DNA of 64,000 nucleotides from Bacteroidota bacterium (lineage in GTDB: Bacteria > Bacteroidota > Bacteroidia > B-17B0 > Aurantibacillaceae): the NCBI GenBank assembly GCA_030684395.1, contig JAUXTT010000001.1:1-64000 (forward strand), read 5' to 3'. Of the stretch, positions 22,153 through 33,200 are shown one piece after another. How positions within the stretch are numbered: position 1 is the stretch's first letter; every line of letters begins with the position of its first letter. The translations under genes and the position numbers were made by a program. The notes beneath the pieces are model-generated. The model saw nothing but the letters and a program-made list of their open reading frames with translations. It searched no databases and was not told the origin of the DNA.

Positions 22153-23730
22153 TCAATCAAAACTCATGGTTCCCAGTCTAAATTTATTCTTTCCGGCAGC
22201 ATACATAAATATTGAATTGCTACTATTTTGATAACACAGGTTTGGTCGTAAAACTATTTTCTGAACGCTCTCCTTGAACAATCGTTCTGTTTTAAGCTCA
22301 CCGGTGCTACTTATGGTTGCTAACACGGTTACTCCGCCATACATGTTTACATACCTCTTGGGGCCATATTCATCACTACCTCTTAAATTTACAGGGTTGT
22401 CATTATAAATAAAATACAAATTACCTCCTTTGTAAAGAGAGACATAAGACATACTATAATCAATATCACAATTTTGGTCTTTTGGAATTATTCGTAGCCA
22501 GTTTATCTTCTGGTTTTCGTCGAGGTCAATAACTAAAATAATATCGCAGCCACGCGGCCAACGATTGTAATAATACGGAGAAACGTAATACCTGTTTCCC
22601 ATGTAATAATTATTGTAAAAACCATTCCAATCATTACCGTTTCCTCTTTGCTCGGCTATAATTTTTATGTGCCCATCACTTATTACAATATCATCTATTA
22701 CATAGTCGTTACCAGATTCATATGTTTGCCAACCTCTATTCTTCGTGAGTAATTCTTTCAGGTGATCACTCGTGAAATATTCAAGCACGGGCTCGCTAAA
22801 CTTTCCTCCTTCTCTATCAAAATACATGGTAAAGCAACCCTGAATATTTGCAAATTTTTTATTCCCCATAAAACCTGCAATGGCAAAGCCTTTGTTAGTA
22901 GCAACAACACGGATGTTGGAAGCAATATAATCAGGGTCTGCCGTTTCAATAGTATATTCCAAAACAGTTTTTGTTGCATGGGAATAATAAATAAGTTTAT
23001 GAGTAGTAGGAGTTGCCCCGTTTTTCGACTCAATAAAATCAGGTTTTCTACTATCAACTACCATTAATATATCATCGGCACTGTTTTGATTTATTGAAAC
23101 CAATTTACTCGACCTTGTTTCACTGCCCAATTGAAATTCCTTCTTTTCAATTAAACTCATGTTAGAATCCCAAAAACTGATAATGGTTTTTTGTTTTTTC
23201 GAATATAATCCGGTGCGGGTGAAATAGGTTATAAACTGCCCGTTTTCGTTATAAAACTTAGCATTGTATTCCCCTTTCGCGTCTTCACTATCTTTTGGGT
23301 TCGAATCCATTTTTTTTGTTGAAACAATATTCCCGTTTTTGGGATTAATCTCCGACAGGTAAAGATCAAAGGAGTTTTCCAGCTTGTTATTTTGTTGAGT
23401 AAAAGCAAACAGTTTATTTGAGTAAACGAAAAAATAAAGCACCCGTAAAGATTTCAGTGTATCATTGTGTAATAATTCTATTTCCTTAGAAAAAAGCAAA
23501 GCACCGGTCTTAGGGTTAATAGCATCAATAGTATGTATCTCTCTTAATTGAAACCCATAACCAAATCTGTACAAATAAATAGTTGAATCAATTTGCCCAA
23601 CCATATAATCGTGCCTTTTAGCATTATCAGGAACCTCCATGGTAGGCCCCCAGGAATATTTTTGTGCCGTTCCCGCTTTCGGAACAATAATAAAACTGAA
23701 CAAAATAATATAAAAAGCCGGCTTTAACAT
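22153..23730 (-). CDS. Hypothetical exported protein
   Basis: 525 aa with signal peptide; no family recognised. Confidence 0.6.
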   Translation of the reverse strand: MLKPAFYIILFSFIIVPKAGTAQKYSWGPTMEVPDNAKRHDYMVGQIDSTIYLYRFGYGFQLREIHTIDAINPKTGALLFSKEIELLHNDTLKSLRVLYFFVYSNKLFAFTQQNNKLENSFDLYLSEINPKNGNIVSTKKMDSNPKDSEDAKGEYNAKFYNENGQFITYFTRTGLYSKKQKTIISFWDSNMSLIEKKEFQLGSETRSSKLVSINQNSADDILMVVDSRKPDFIESKNGATPTTHKLIYYSHATKTVLEYTIETADPDYIASNIRVVATNKGFAIAGFMGNKKFANIQGCFTMYFDREGGKFSEPVLEYFTSDHLKELLTKNRGWQTYESGNDYVIDDIVISDGHIKIIAEQRGNGNDWNGFYNNYYMGNRYYVSPYYYNRWPRGCDIILVIDLDENQKINWLRIIPKDQNCDIDYSMSYVSLYKGGNLYFIYNDNPVNLRGSDEYGPKRYVNMYGGVTVLATISSTGELKTERLFKESVQKIVLRPNLCYQNSSNSIFMYAAGKNKFRLGTMSFD

Positions 23731-23799
23731 GAGTCTATTTTATATTAAAATTAGGTACATAATATGGCTTTTGCAAACAATCTTCGGTATATAAATAGC

Positions 23800-23807
23800 T
23801 ATATTTG
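23800..23807 (+). promoter_or_regulatory. Bacteroidetes-type -7 box (TATATTTG)
   Basis: TAnnTTTG consensus 29 bp before the Gre-like ORF; -33 element not convincingly spaced. Confidence 0.35.
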
Positions 23808-23835
23808 CCCTGCAAGATAATATAACAATTAACGG

Positions 23836-24291
23836 ATGAACATAGATTTTAAATATCAGGTGTACGAAACATGTTTGGCTGCCATAGATGGAAAAATAGA
23901 GCTGATGCAAAATGAGCTATTCAACATCATGGATGATGGAAATAATGAATCAAAAAGTTCGGCCGGCGATAAACACGAAACTTCCAAAGCCATGAATCAA
24001 TTGGAGCAGGAGAAATTAGCCGTTCAATTGGATGAGTTGGAAAAACAAAAGGCTGAATTACAAAAAATTGATCTAAGCCTTGATTTAGGATATATTATGA
24101 AAGGAAGTTTGGTTTTAACCAATCAAGGTTATTTATTTGTAGCTATTGGATTGGGTAAAGTAAAAGTGAAAGACAATTTAATTTTTGCCGTTTCTACTAC
24201 TTCGCCCTTAGGAAAAGAGATTATTGGACACAAGCGTAATGAAGAGGTGGAAGTGAATGGTATTAATTATGAAATAAAAAAGATCTGGTAA
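23836..24291 (+). CDS. GreA/GreB-like transcript cleavage factor family protein
   Basis: 151 aa; N-terminal coiled coil with SSAGDKHETSKAMNQLEQEK and a C-terminal compact domain (SPLGKEIIGHKRNEEVEVNG). Confidence 0.65.
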   Translation: MNIDFKYQVYETCLAAIDGKIELMQNELFNIMDDGNNESKSSAGDKHETSKAMNQLEQEKLAVQLDELEKQKAELQKIDLSLDLGYIMKGSLVLTNQGYLFVAIGLGKVKVKDNLIFAVSTTSPLGKEIIGHKRNEEVEVNGINYEIKKIW

Positions 24292-24366
24292 CAAAAACCT
24301 GATTTAAGGTATGATTTTTGCTTTTTCAGGGCGCCTCTAAAAATATCGAATCAAAAAACAATTGAT

Positions 24367-25692
24367 ATGAAAAAATTCTTACAAAGTAAAGTATTCAAAT
24401 TAATAGCTTCAGTAGGTTTAGCTATTCTAATTTTCTTTATTTGTCCGCCCTGCTATAGTAAAATGTGGCTAGGTGGAATTTTAGCTTTACTGCTGATCTT
24501 CATAAACGCATCCGATTTTTTCGCACGTTTTACCTGGTTAACTCATGTGTGCAGGTTTTTAGTTGGAGGTTTGTTTATCTTCTCAGGCTGGATCAAAGCA
24601 AACGACACGGTTGGCTTCGGATACAAACTGGAAGAATATTTTGAAGTTTTTAAAGAGGCAACAGGCTGGGGAATGTTTGAATCCTTTGCTCACATTGCGC
24701 AACCACTGGCAACAGTTATCTGTATCTCCGAAATGGCTTTGGGCTTTTTACTTTTAATTGGTTTATTACGCAACTTAACATTATGGTTATTAATGTTGCA
24801 GATCGTGTTCTTTACTTTCCTTACCTTTTATTCGGCATGTTTCAATAAGGTTACTACCTGCGGTTGTTTCGGCGATTTCCTTGTACTTAAACCATGGACC
24901 TCTTTCGGAAAAGATGTGGTACTATTGGTTTTGATCACACTCTTATTTGTCGGAAAAGAGAATATCAATCCTTTATTCAACAGGAACTTCATTAATACAT
25001 CTCTTGCAACAGTATTTGTCATTTTATCAACCTGGTTTCCAATATACACCTTCCGTAACTTGCCCGTAAAGGATTTTAGGGCCTATGCTCCGGGCAAAAG
25101 TATTTGTGATGGAATGAAACCCGGACCAAAGTTTAAACCTGCAGTATACGAATCACGTTTTATTTACAAGAATATTAAAACAGGTGAGAAAAAAGAATTC
25201 ACAGATAAAAATTACCCATGGCAAGACACTTTGAACTGGGCTTATGATTCAGCCTTGGGTTCTATGGAAATTACTCCTGCAGAAGATGCTCCTAAAATTG
25301 TTGATTTTAGTTTGAGTGATATGGATGGAAACCTGATTACAGACAGTATATTGAATATGAAGGGTTACAGCTTCTATATTGTTTACTGGAATTTAGACAA
25401 AGCAGAAAATGATGCGAGTGTTCATGCAAGAATTAATGACTTTTATGAATTGTGTAAGAAAAACAATATTCCTATTATGGCATTAACATCTTCGAGTACT
25501 GATCAAATCAATGATTTTAAACACAAACACAATGCATTGTATGATTTTGTAAGTGCAGATGGAACCGTTTTAAAAACAATGATCCGCTCAAATCCGGGAT
25601 TGATGCTAATGAAAGATTGTAAAGTTATTGCCAACTGGCATTATAACAACTGGCCTTCTTTTAGCGAAACAAAAGATAACTACATGAAGTAG
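24367..25692 (+). CDS. DoxX/MauE-type membrane protein with C-terminal thioredoxin-like domain
   Basis: 441 aa; FLVGGLFIFSGWIKANDTVGFGYKLEEYFEVF and a TlpA-like C-terminal segment. Confidence 0.75.
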   Translation: MKKFLQSKVFKLIASVGLAILIFFICPPCYSKMWLGGILALLLIFINASDFFARFTWLTHVCRFLVGGLFIFSGWIKANDTVGFGYKLEEYFEVFKEATGWGMFESFAHIAQPLATVICISEMALGFLLLIGLLRNLTLWLLMLQIVFFTFLTFYSACFNKVTTCGCFGDFLVLKPWTSFGKDVVLLVLITLLFVGKENINPLFNRNFINTSLATVFVILSTWFPIYTFRNLPVKDFRAYAPGKSICDGMKPGPKFKPAVYESRFIYKNIKTGEKKEFTDKNYPWQDTLNWAYDSALGSMEITPAEDAPKIVDFSLSDMDGNLITDSILNMKGYSFYIVYWNLDKAENDASVHARINDFYELCKKNNIPIMALTSSSTDQINDFKHKHNALYDFVSADGTVLKTMIRSNPGLMLMKDCKVIANWHYNNWPSFSETKDNYMK

Positions 25693-25759
25693 CAGGCCAA
25701 TTTGATGATGTATTGATTTGATAATTTGAAAATGAATCCATACTTTCAATTCTTAATTT

Positions 25760-26581
25760 ATGATTCTTAATTCTCTTCTATATTCTGCCATTCAAGCCTC
25801 TGTTAAAGCAGGTAAACATATTGAATACGTTTATCAGCATCCGGTGGAGATAGAATACAAGAGTGATGACACACCTGTTACGATCGCTGATAAACAAGCC
25901 AATGAGATCATTGAAAAAGAATTAATCATTACAGGCATTCAAGTTTTGGGAGAAGAAGGAATTCATCATTCCTATGAAGAAAGAAAAAACTGGAGTCAAC
26001 TATGGATAGTTGATCCATTGGATGGGACAAAAGAATTCATTAATCGTAATGGTGAGTTTACAGTTAACATTGCCCTCGCTGAAAATGGTGAACCTACAAT
26101 CGGAGTGATTTTCTCCCCTATTTTTAAAGATCTGTATTTTGCTTCCAAAGAGGTGGGCTCTTATAAATTAGACAGGCATGTGTACGTAGAGAATATAGAC
26201 AAATTTGCAAACCTTACACTAGAAGAAATTATTTCGCTTTCTATCAAACTTCCTTTACAACAATTACCTGAAGTTCATACCATAGTGGCAAGCCGCTCAC
26301 ATCCTAACGTAGAAACGAAACACTATATTCAAAACCGTAAACAGGAAAAAGACAAGGTAGAACTTATTTATACAGGTAGCAGTATTAAGATGTGTTTGAT
26401 TGCAGAAGGCAAAGCCCACGAATACCCACGTTATGGAAGAACAATGGAATGGGACACCTGCGCAGGTAACTGTATCTTAAAATACGCTGGTGGTGAGATT
26501 ATTTCTTTGGAAGATAATTTACCCCTTCGTTACAATAAAGAAAACATTGAGAATCCCCACTTCCTGGCATTCCGACAATAG
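25760..26581 (+). CDS. cysQ: 3'(2'),5'-bisphosphate nucleotidase (inositol monophosphatase family)
   Basis: VLGEEG, LWIVDPLDGTKEFINRNGEFTVNIAL, EWDTCAGNCILKYAGG. Confidence 0.9.
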   Translation: MILNSLLYSAIQASVKAGKHIEYVYQHPVEIEYKSDDTPVTIADKQANEIIEKELIITGIQVLGEEGIHHSYEERKNWSQLWIVDPLDGTKEFINRNGEFTVNIALAENGEPTIGVIFSPIFKDLYFASKEVGSYKLDRHVYVENIDKFANLTLEEIISLSIKLPLQQLPEVHTIVASRSHPNVETKHYIQNRKQEKDKVELIYTGSSIKMCLIAEGKAHEYPRYGRTMEWDTCAGNCILKYAGGEIISLEDNLPLRYNKENIENPHFLAFRQ

Positions 26582-26691
26582 CACGCAGATGACACTGATT
26601 TTTTATGATCTTAGATGATTTGTATAATATCACTGTGCTTAACAACTTACTAAATCATAATAAATCTACCTGATCAGCGTCATCTGCGTGC
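26581..26691. repeat. MITE-like intergenic palindromic repeat
   Basis: GCACGCAGATGACactGAT (26581-) and ATCagcGTCATCTGCGTGC (-26691) form terminal inverted repeats of a 111-bp unit; partial internal complementarity. Confidence 0.65.
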
Positions 26692-26741
26692 CATAAAAAT
26701 AATTTGTAACTTTTTTTAACGTTCTGCATTATAATTTACAA

Positions 26742-27503
26742 ATGCAGAACTTAATCGCCATATCACTGACCTGTTTATTCACTTTCAGTCCTCCCCAGGC
26801 GGTTAAATACGATGTGCTTTTTGCAGATGAATATAAAAACGCGCTTAACTATACTTCAAAAAATGTAGATGCGTTTAAACAATCTTCTATCAAATACAAT
26901 AACGATCCGCAATTACTTACTTCCATTGTATTTCCGGAACTGATGCGTTATTCACTTATCAAAGATATTCTGGAAACAAGTGCGTTGGAACTCGCATACA
27001 TTGACGGAGGTTGTGAAGTGGCAGATTTTTCTATCGGACGTTTTCAAATGAAACCCTCTTTTGTTGAAGATCTTGAACGACAAATTGAAACGAACGATTC
27101 ATTAAAGAAAGTATATTCCATTATCCTATCTTTCAAATCAAGTGAAGAGAAAACTATACGTGCAGAGCGTTTGAAAAGATTAAGCTCTTTGAACTGGCAG
27201 GTAATTTATCTCAACTGTTTCGCTTCTGTGGTTAAAAATAAATTCCCTGAGCAAACATTTGCTACTGTATCCGATAAGATCATGTTCTACTCTTCAGCTT
27301 ATAATGGCGGTTATCACAAAACCGCTAAGCAGATCGTGAACAATGAATGTGCAAAGTATTATCCTTATGGCACAAAATACAAAGGTGATCAATATTCGTA
27401 TGCAGCTGTAGCCGATTATTTTTACATAAAAACTTACAAGCAGAAGACGCTTTCTCTCAAACCAGACCGCGAAGCAGCATTGATGCCTTTGAAAAACAAG
27501 TAG
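26742..27503 (+). CDS. Exported lytic-transglycosylase-like hypothetical protein
   Basis: Signal peptide; SIVFPELMRYS, DFSIGRFQMKPSFVE, SSAYNGGYHKTA reminiscent of the SLT/lysozyme fold. Confidence 0.5.
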   Translation: MQNLIAISLTCLFTFSPPQAVKYDVLFADEYKNALNYTSKNVDAFKQSSIKYNNDPQLLTSIVFPELMRYSLIKDILETSALELAYIDGGCEVADFSIGRFQMKPSFVEDLERQIETNDSLKKVYSIILSFKSSEEKTIRAERLKRLSSLNWQVIYLNCFASVVKNKFPEQTFATVSDKIMFYSSAYNGGYHKTAKQIVNNECAKYYPYGTKYKGDQYSYAAVADYFYIKTYKQKTLSLKPDREAALMPLKNK

Positions 27504-27532
27504 AGAATCAATAACAGTAAAACCAACACCAC

Positions 27533-28996
27533 ATGAAAACCACAAAACAAATTACTCTCTACGCGGGAGTAGGAATTCTATTCGTTATTTTATTGTTTGC
27601 CGCCTGCAACAATCAAGCTAAATTAACTACTACAGAATCTATTTCCGTTTTAAAGCCTGCCTTTAAAGGAATAGACATTGCTTCTTCCAATTTTATTATT
27701 GACCCATCGGTTACGGATACCATCACAACAACACGTGGATCAAAGATCATTATTCCTGCGGGAGCATTGCAGGACGCAGAAGGAAATCCGGTAAAGGAAC
27801 CCTGCATTATCTCTTACAGGGAATTTATGGATCCGGCTGATATTATGTTATCAGGAATTCCTATGAATTTTAAAAACAAAGATGCAAACATCAGCAAAAA
27901 TTTTACCTCAGCAGGCATGTTTGAGTTAACGGGAAAAACCCAAAGTGGGAAAGAAATTAGTGTTTCAACTCAAAATCCTTTGTCTGTGCAACTAGCATCT
28001 AATGTTAGTAAAGCGGGGTATTCTAACTTTTACCTCAACGAACAAACGGGCGAATGGGTTTACACAGGCGAAGAACAAATGATCAAAAACTTAGACAAGA
28101 TAAATTTGAACGAGCAGATAGAGAAACTAAAAAAAGTAAGTGCATTTGCAGGAAAAAATTATTTTGTAATGAGTACCTCAGCGATGCTCGATATTTTTTA
28201 TAACGACAACAGAGATAAAATTTACAGATACTACGATCAAAAGAAACCACGTTTACCAAAACGTTTGTTAAAATATGGCGTAAAATCAAGTGAGCTGTAT
28301 TGTTGGAATAACGTTATTCTGAACAAAAAGGAGGAGGCTGCCAGCTTTATTGTATGGGAAAATGTAAGTGGTAAAAAATTTCCTGATTGGACAAAAGGAA
28401 TGAGTGCACAAGTTGAAAACATCAATGGCAATTTACATGTACTAAAAGTGAGCACTGAAGGGAAAGACACATTTAAAACAAAGATCCGTTCTGTAATGCG
28501 CATCAAACACCTGTTTGCCTTTGCTCCTGAATACTGGGCCAGCAGCCATGATGAAGCAATGGAGAAAATAAAACAAGAAGAAAAAAGAATGGCAGCAATG
28601 GCGGATGTTTTCAGAACATTGGAAGTAAGCAAATTCGGGATCTATAATTGTGATAAATTTTACAGTGTCCCTGAAGCATTTGTAATAAAAGCGCACTTTA
28701 TTTTCCCAGCAGGTAACGAAACTTTTAAACCTGAAAAAATATATTATGTAAGCAACAGGGATAAAAGTTTAATCACTTACACATACGATGAGTTAACAGA
28801 AATAACTCTGTGCAAAGATCCAAGCGCAGTATTGTTGACTGTTTTAAACAACAACATGCTTGCAGAAGTTTCCGCTAACACACTTGTAACTATTAATGGA
28901 AATAAAAACGTAAAACAGCAGCACACTTTTAGCTTTAAGGAGAAAGCGAAAATAAACTCACCGGAGGATATTAAAAAGTATTTCAGGAATAGTTAG
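27533..28996 (+). CDS. Hypothetical lipoprotein
   Basis: 487 aa; lipobox LLFAAC; follows the transglycosylase-like gene. Confidence 0.65.
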   Translation: MKTTKQITLYAGVGILFVILLFAACNNQAKLTTTESISVLKPAFKGIDIASSNFIIDPSVTDTITTTRGSKIIIPAGALQDAEGNPVKEPCIISYREFMDPADIMLSGIPMNFKNKDANISKNFTSAGMFELTGKTQSGKEISVSTQNPLSVQLASNVSKAGYSNFYLNEQTGEWVYTGEEQMIKNLDKINLNEQIEKLKKVSAFAGKNYFVMSTSAMLDIFYNDNRDKIYRYYDQKKPRLPKRLLKYGVKSSELYCWNNVILNKKEEAASFIVWENVSGKKFPDWTKGMSAQVENINGNLHVLKVSTEGKDTFKTKIRSVMRIKHLFAFAPEYWASSHDEAMEKIKQEEKRMAAMADVFRTLEVSKFGIYNCDKFYSVPEAFVIKAHFIFPAGNETFKPEKIYYVSNRDKSLITYTYDELTEITLCKDPSAVLLTVLNNNMLAEVSANTLVTINGNKNVKQQHTFSFKEKAKINSPEDIKKYFRNS

Positions 28997-29126
28997 AATG
29001 GGGCGAGTACCGGGTTGTTCTCTGCACTGATACTGCTTCCGGGCTTCCCGGTATAAACGCCCAAATACTGATCAATAAAGTATTGTATAGTTAAGATACT
29101 ATTTCATTTACATTATTACAAATCAT

Positions 29127-29414
29127 TCAAAACAATTTGCATATAACTTTATGATCTGTAACAACGAAAAATACTACCCACATAATTGCACTAAGCAGGC
29201 TAAGTAAACAAGCCATAACAATCCGTTTCCAAACATGGATTGAGGTATGAAAAAAAGGGATCAGGAAATTACCCAGCAAACAAATCAATCCTGTAATAAA
29301 ATAGATCTCACCGCCCGGTTTGCAAGAGTATGAAGCAGTAATGACAGCAAGAATTACCTGAATAATATGTAGGAGAACAAAAGCACTAATTAAAATCACA
29401 CTTTTTGTTTTCAT
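29127..29414 (-). CDS. Small hypothetical membrane protein
   Basis: 95 aa with several hydrophobic segments. Confidence 0.55.
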   Translation of the reverse strand: MKTKSVILISAFVLLHIIQVILAVITASYSCKPGGEIYFITGLICLLGNFLIPFFHTSIHVWKRIVMACLLSLLSAIMWVVFFVVTDHKVICKLF

Positions 29415-29426
29415 TGACGCCGGGTT

Positions 29427-30149
29427 TTACTTCACCTTAAAAGCAACAAAGAAATAATTGTTTGCCGCTGCGATTAATTCAAGATCGATATAGAATGAAC
29501 GAACAAAATCAGTGTAAGCCAAAAATTCACTCTGGGGAACGGCAAACTCATCAAACATAATGATATCACCTTTTTTTAGGTAAGGTGCAAGCATAGTTAA
29601 TACGTAAAGTGTAGCAGAGTATAGATCCGCATCCAGGTGAATTACCTTTCTTTTAGAATTATCCTGCTTCAATTTCTCAATAAACCCGGGAAGTGTTTGC
29701 TGAAATAAACCGGTATAAAATGTAACCCGCTTATCATCAATCCCGGGTGGTTTATTTCCGTTACTCATGGCGCCTGCCTTAAACGGACCCCAATCTTCTG
29801 GCAAACCTGTAAATGTATCAAAGCCATGAAACTCTGCTTCTGCATTTGTATTATGCTCCACCCACCATTTAAAAGACTGCCCCGCAGCTACACCAAACTC
29901 CAGGTAATTAATTCTATCATTTACTTTTTCCTCTTCAAAAAGAAATTCATAAAGCTTATAACGCTTACTGTAATCCCATCCTTTTGTATAGAAGTCATTA
30001 AACTTAATCTTTGGTTGTTTGCGATGCCATTCAGAAATCTTTGAAAGATAAATGATGTTCAACATCCCGTGTTTAAATGGGACAAATCGGTGCAAGCCTC
30101 TACGAATAAAGTTTGCTTTAAATTTTCGTATGAATGATAAACTTGCCAT
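29427..30149 (-). CDS. TylF/macrocin-O-methyltransferase-like class I SAM methyltransferase
   Basis: YLEFGVAAGQSFKWW, FHGFDTFTGLPEDW, KVIHLDADLYSATLYVL, IIMFDEF. Confidence 0.8.
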   Translation of the reverse strand: MASLSFIRKFKANFIRRGLHRFVPFKHGMLNIIYLSKISEWHRKQPKIKFNDFYTKGWDYSKRYKLYEFLFEEEKVNDRINYLEFGVAAGQSFKWWVEHNTNAEAEFHGFDTFTGLPEDWGPFKAGAMSNGNKPPGIDDKRVTFYTGLFQQTLPGFIEKLKQDNSKRKVIHLDADLYSATLYVLTMLAPYLKKGDIIMFDEFAVPQSEFLAYTDFVRSFYIDLELIAAANNYFFVAFKVK

Positions 30150-30200
30150 TGGGTATTTCTGGTTTCTGGTTTTTTATTTCTTGTTTATAGGATATATACC

Positions 30201-33200
30201 CTACAAATACTTTTTTAATACTGCTTCTTTTTGTCGTGGAATTAAACTGATTTGTTTTTCTAAAGCAGCTATCTTTTTCTCTATTTTTTCAATTTCTGAA
30301 ACTATCTTTTTCTGCTCGGAAAGTGGCGGGAGAAGGATTTCATAATTTTCAATAAATGACTTTGGAACTCTTCTATGTCCTGATGCTCCAGTCATTACTT
30401 TTTCAGCATTATTCCTGAAATCCTTTGATTGCGTAAAATGGAATAAAATTTTTGGTAGTAGTTTTTCTTTATTAGCTCTCAGAACAAAAAATTCAGTACT
30501 CCCAAAACCAATGTTGTTCTGTAATTTTGAAACTAATGCACCTTTCCCGTTTTCTGTACAAGGTGTTATTTTTGCAACTAAAACATCGCCTTCTTGAAAA
30601 AATGTAAAGCCCGTTTTTACCTCTCTTAATTTCCTCTTTTGAAGATTTACAATTTCACCTTGATTACTGACGTCTGCCATACTTAAAAAAGAAACATCAG
30701 TATCGTTACTAAATTTTGAGACTTCGCTCTTGCTAGGGTTTATTTCAGCAAGTAAACTCTTCAATGGTACTTTGCTATTCTTTGAAAATAAACTATTGAT
30801 TGAGTTTTTTAATGTTTCAACTTCCTCTACCGCCTTCCCTTCTTTTCCTTCTAAGGCTTCAATTTCTTTAACTATTTTTTCCTGAATGTTTTTAGGAGGA
30901 AGGGGGATTTTTATGTTTGCTATTGTTTGAATTGTTAATTCGATTTGCCCACTTTGTCCCATTGCCATCTCTTCAATAGTTTTAAAACCAATTGATGCTA
31001 AAGATTGTAAAATATAATCAGGAAGTATTTGAGATTTATCCGATCTTAAAATAGTAATGTGACTGTCTGCAACAAAAATCCCTTTGAGATTAAACAATGT
31101 AACTCTACCCGCAGTCCCCACGCCCGAAGAGTTAATAAGGATATCGCCAGGTTCTAATTTTCTTTCATCTAATATAAAACCATCTTCAACATAATGCCTT
31201 TCAGAAAAATCAAAAACTTTATATCCCCTTGCCTGTCCTGATTTTATAATTTGTATAGAAGAATTTCCATATTTAGTCGATTTTCCCCTCTTTAAAAAAA
31301 CAGCAACATCCTCCAACCTTACTTGATCCCACTTACTTTCAATCTTTACTTTTTTTTTAAGAGCTAACGAAATGTTTTTTTCAAAATCTACCCGATCAAA
31401 AGTTAGCATATCTACTAAGTTATGACGAGTAACATTATTTTGCATAGCCTCATCTATAGGAGAGTCAAAATCACCTTGAAACGCTTTGTAAATATAAGTA
31501 CTTGCCTTTTCCGGATTATCAAAAATTTCCGGATCAAATAATTCTGTGCAATCTTCAATATTTTTGCCTCTTTGAATGGGGTGTATACCTTCACTTCCTC
31601 TCCGGTTACTAAATTCGTATCCTAAAAAGTGTTTTTCAGCATCTTTCTCCCCGCTTTTCACCAATACTACTTTTTGAGGATAAGCAATAATAAAGTAAAA
31701 CAATTTGTCCGCTTCCTTTTCCAAAAGCAAAGTCCAAAACTCTTTGTCATTCTTAGCTTTTAGTTTCTTTTTATATTCTATATAAATTTCGTGTTCCGTT
31801 ATATTTTTATTTGGTGCTTTTTGCAATAAGCTTACATAATCAGTAAACTTAATTCCTTCCCACACATGGTTTACATATTTTGTTACAGGTTTTTCGATGC
31901 CGTTTAAAGTAACATCCTGTAAAGCAGTAAAGAATTTTTTTACTGCTATTTTAAGATTGATGCTTTCATAGTTGTTTCTTCTTCTTAAAAATAAGGTAAC
32001 CGTATTGGTTCCTGTTGCCATAAAGGTATTGGAACCCAACTCTGTAATTCCAACAATATCAAAATACTGTAAAATTAACTCACGTGATTTTGAGTAAATA
32101 CCTGTATTGCTTAATATAGAGCTTGGCAAAATAATACCTGCAACGCCTCCATCTTTCAATAATTGTTTGGTACGCTCAATAAACAAACACTCTATTTCAG
32201 AACTGGTGTCTGTTAGTTTATTATACAATTCAAAGTCTTCGTTTTTATAAAAAGAACGTGCTGCATTTTTAAAAGCCGAAACTGAATAAGGCGGGTTAGA
32301 AACAATAATATCAAACTGCTTATTGTCTTGCGGAAAATCTTTATCTGTTTTTAAAAGTTTACCCTTGTAATCAGGATGATTAAAACGGGCCAATCCATCG
32401 GAGTGAATTACATTTGCCAAACCATCACCGTGCAAATAACAGCCTACTTTACCAACCTTAACTAAACGATAATCCTTTTCAATTCCATACACATAATCAA
32501 TAGCCCAGGCAAAATGGTCATCCTGCCAGTTTCTTATTTTTTTTGCAACACTTGGATGGTATTTTTTATTATCCTTGTTTTTAATCAGGCGTTGCAGTTC
32601 ATGCATCGTTTCTGTTAAAAAATGCCCGCTTCCTGCTGCGTAATCCATTACATAAGGCAATAACGTGTCATTATCGATTTTTGCAGCTGCTAATTTAGCC
32701 TCTAAAATAGTATCAATTGGTAAGCTTTTGATTACAAATTGTGCTACAGGAACCGGGGTAAAAAACTGACCTGATTCTTGCTTTAAGCCTGTTGTTAAAA
32801 GTAATTCGAAGAAATCAGAAAGGTATTGCTGCTTTTTTGTGTAACGAAGTTTGAATTTTTGCAATAGCTCAACAATTTCTTTTACAACAATAGCATTTTC
32901 GTTAAAAGACTGTTCATCATAAACATCTTTAATAGCAAACTCATTGTTTTTTTCTAAACGGATTTTATTAAAATCATCTAAAATTTTATTTCTTAAATCT
33001 TCTGTTAAATCTTTAAAATACTTATTATTGAATTCTGTTTCTGAAAAATCGGTGACTACCTTTTCCAAAAATTCATACATTCCGTTTTTATATAAATCCG
33101 TTAAACGAATCTGAAAACTTCTATGATCGTCAATTCCTTCGAGCCATTGAAAGCCAAGTTCATTATCTGTTCCCTCGTTGATTTTCTCGTCGTATATTTT

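Noticed and set aside
28083-28696. Three antisense ORFs in the lipoprotein gene
   Set aside because: Shadow ORFs overlapping each other and a well-formed + strand lipoprotein.
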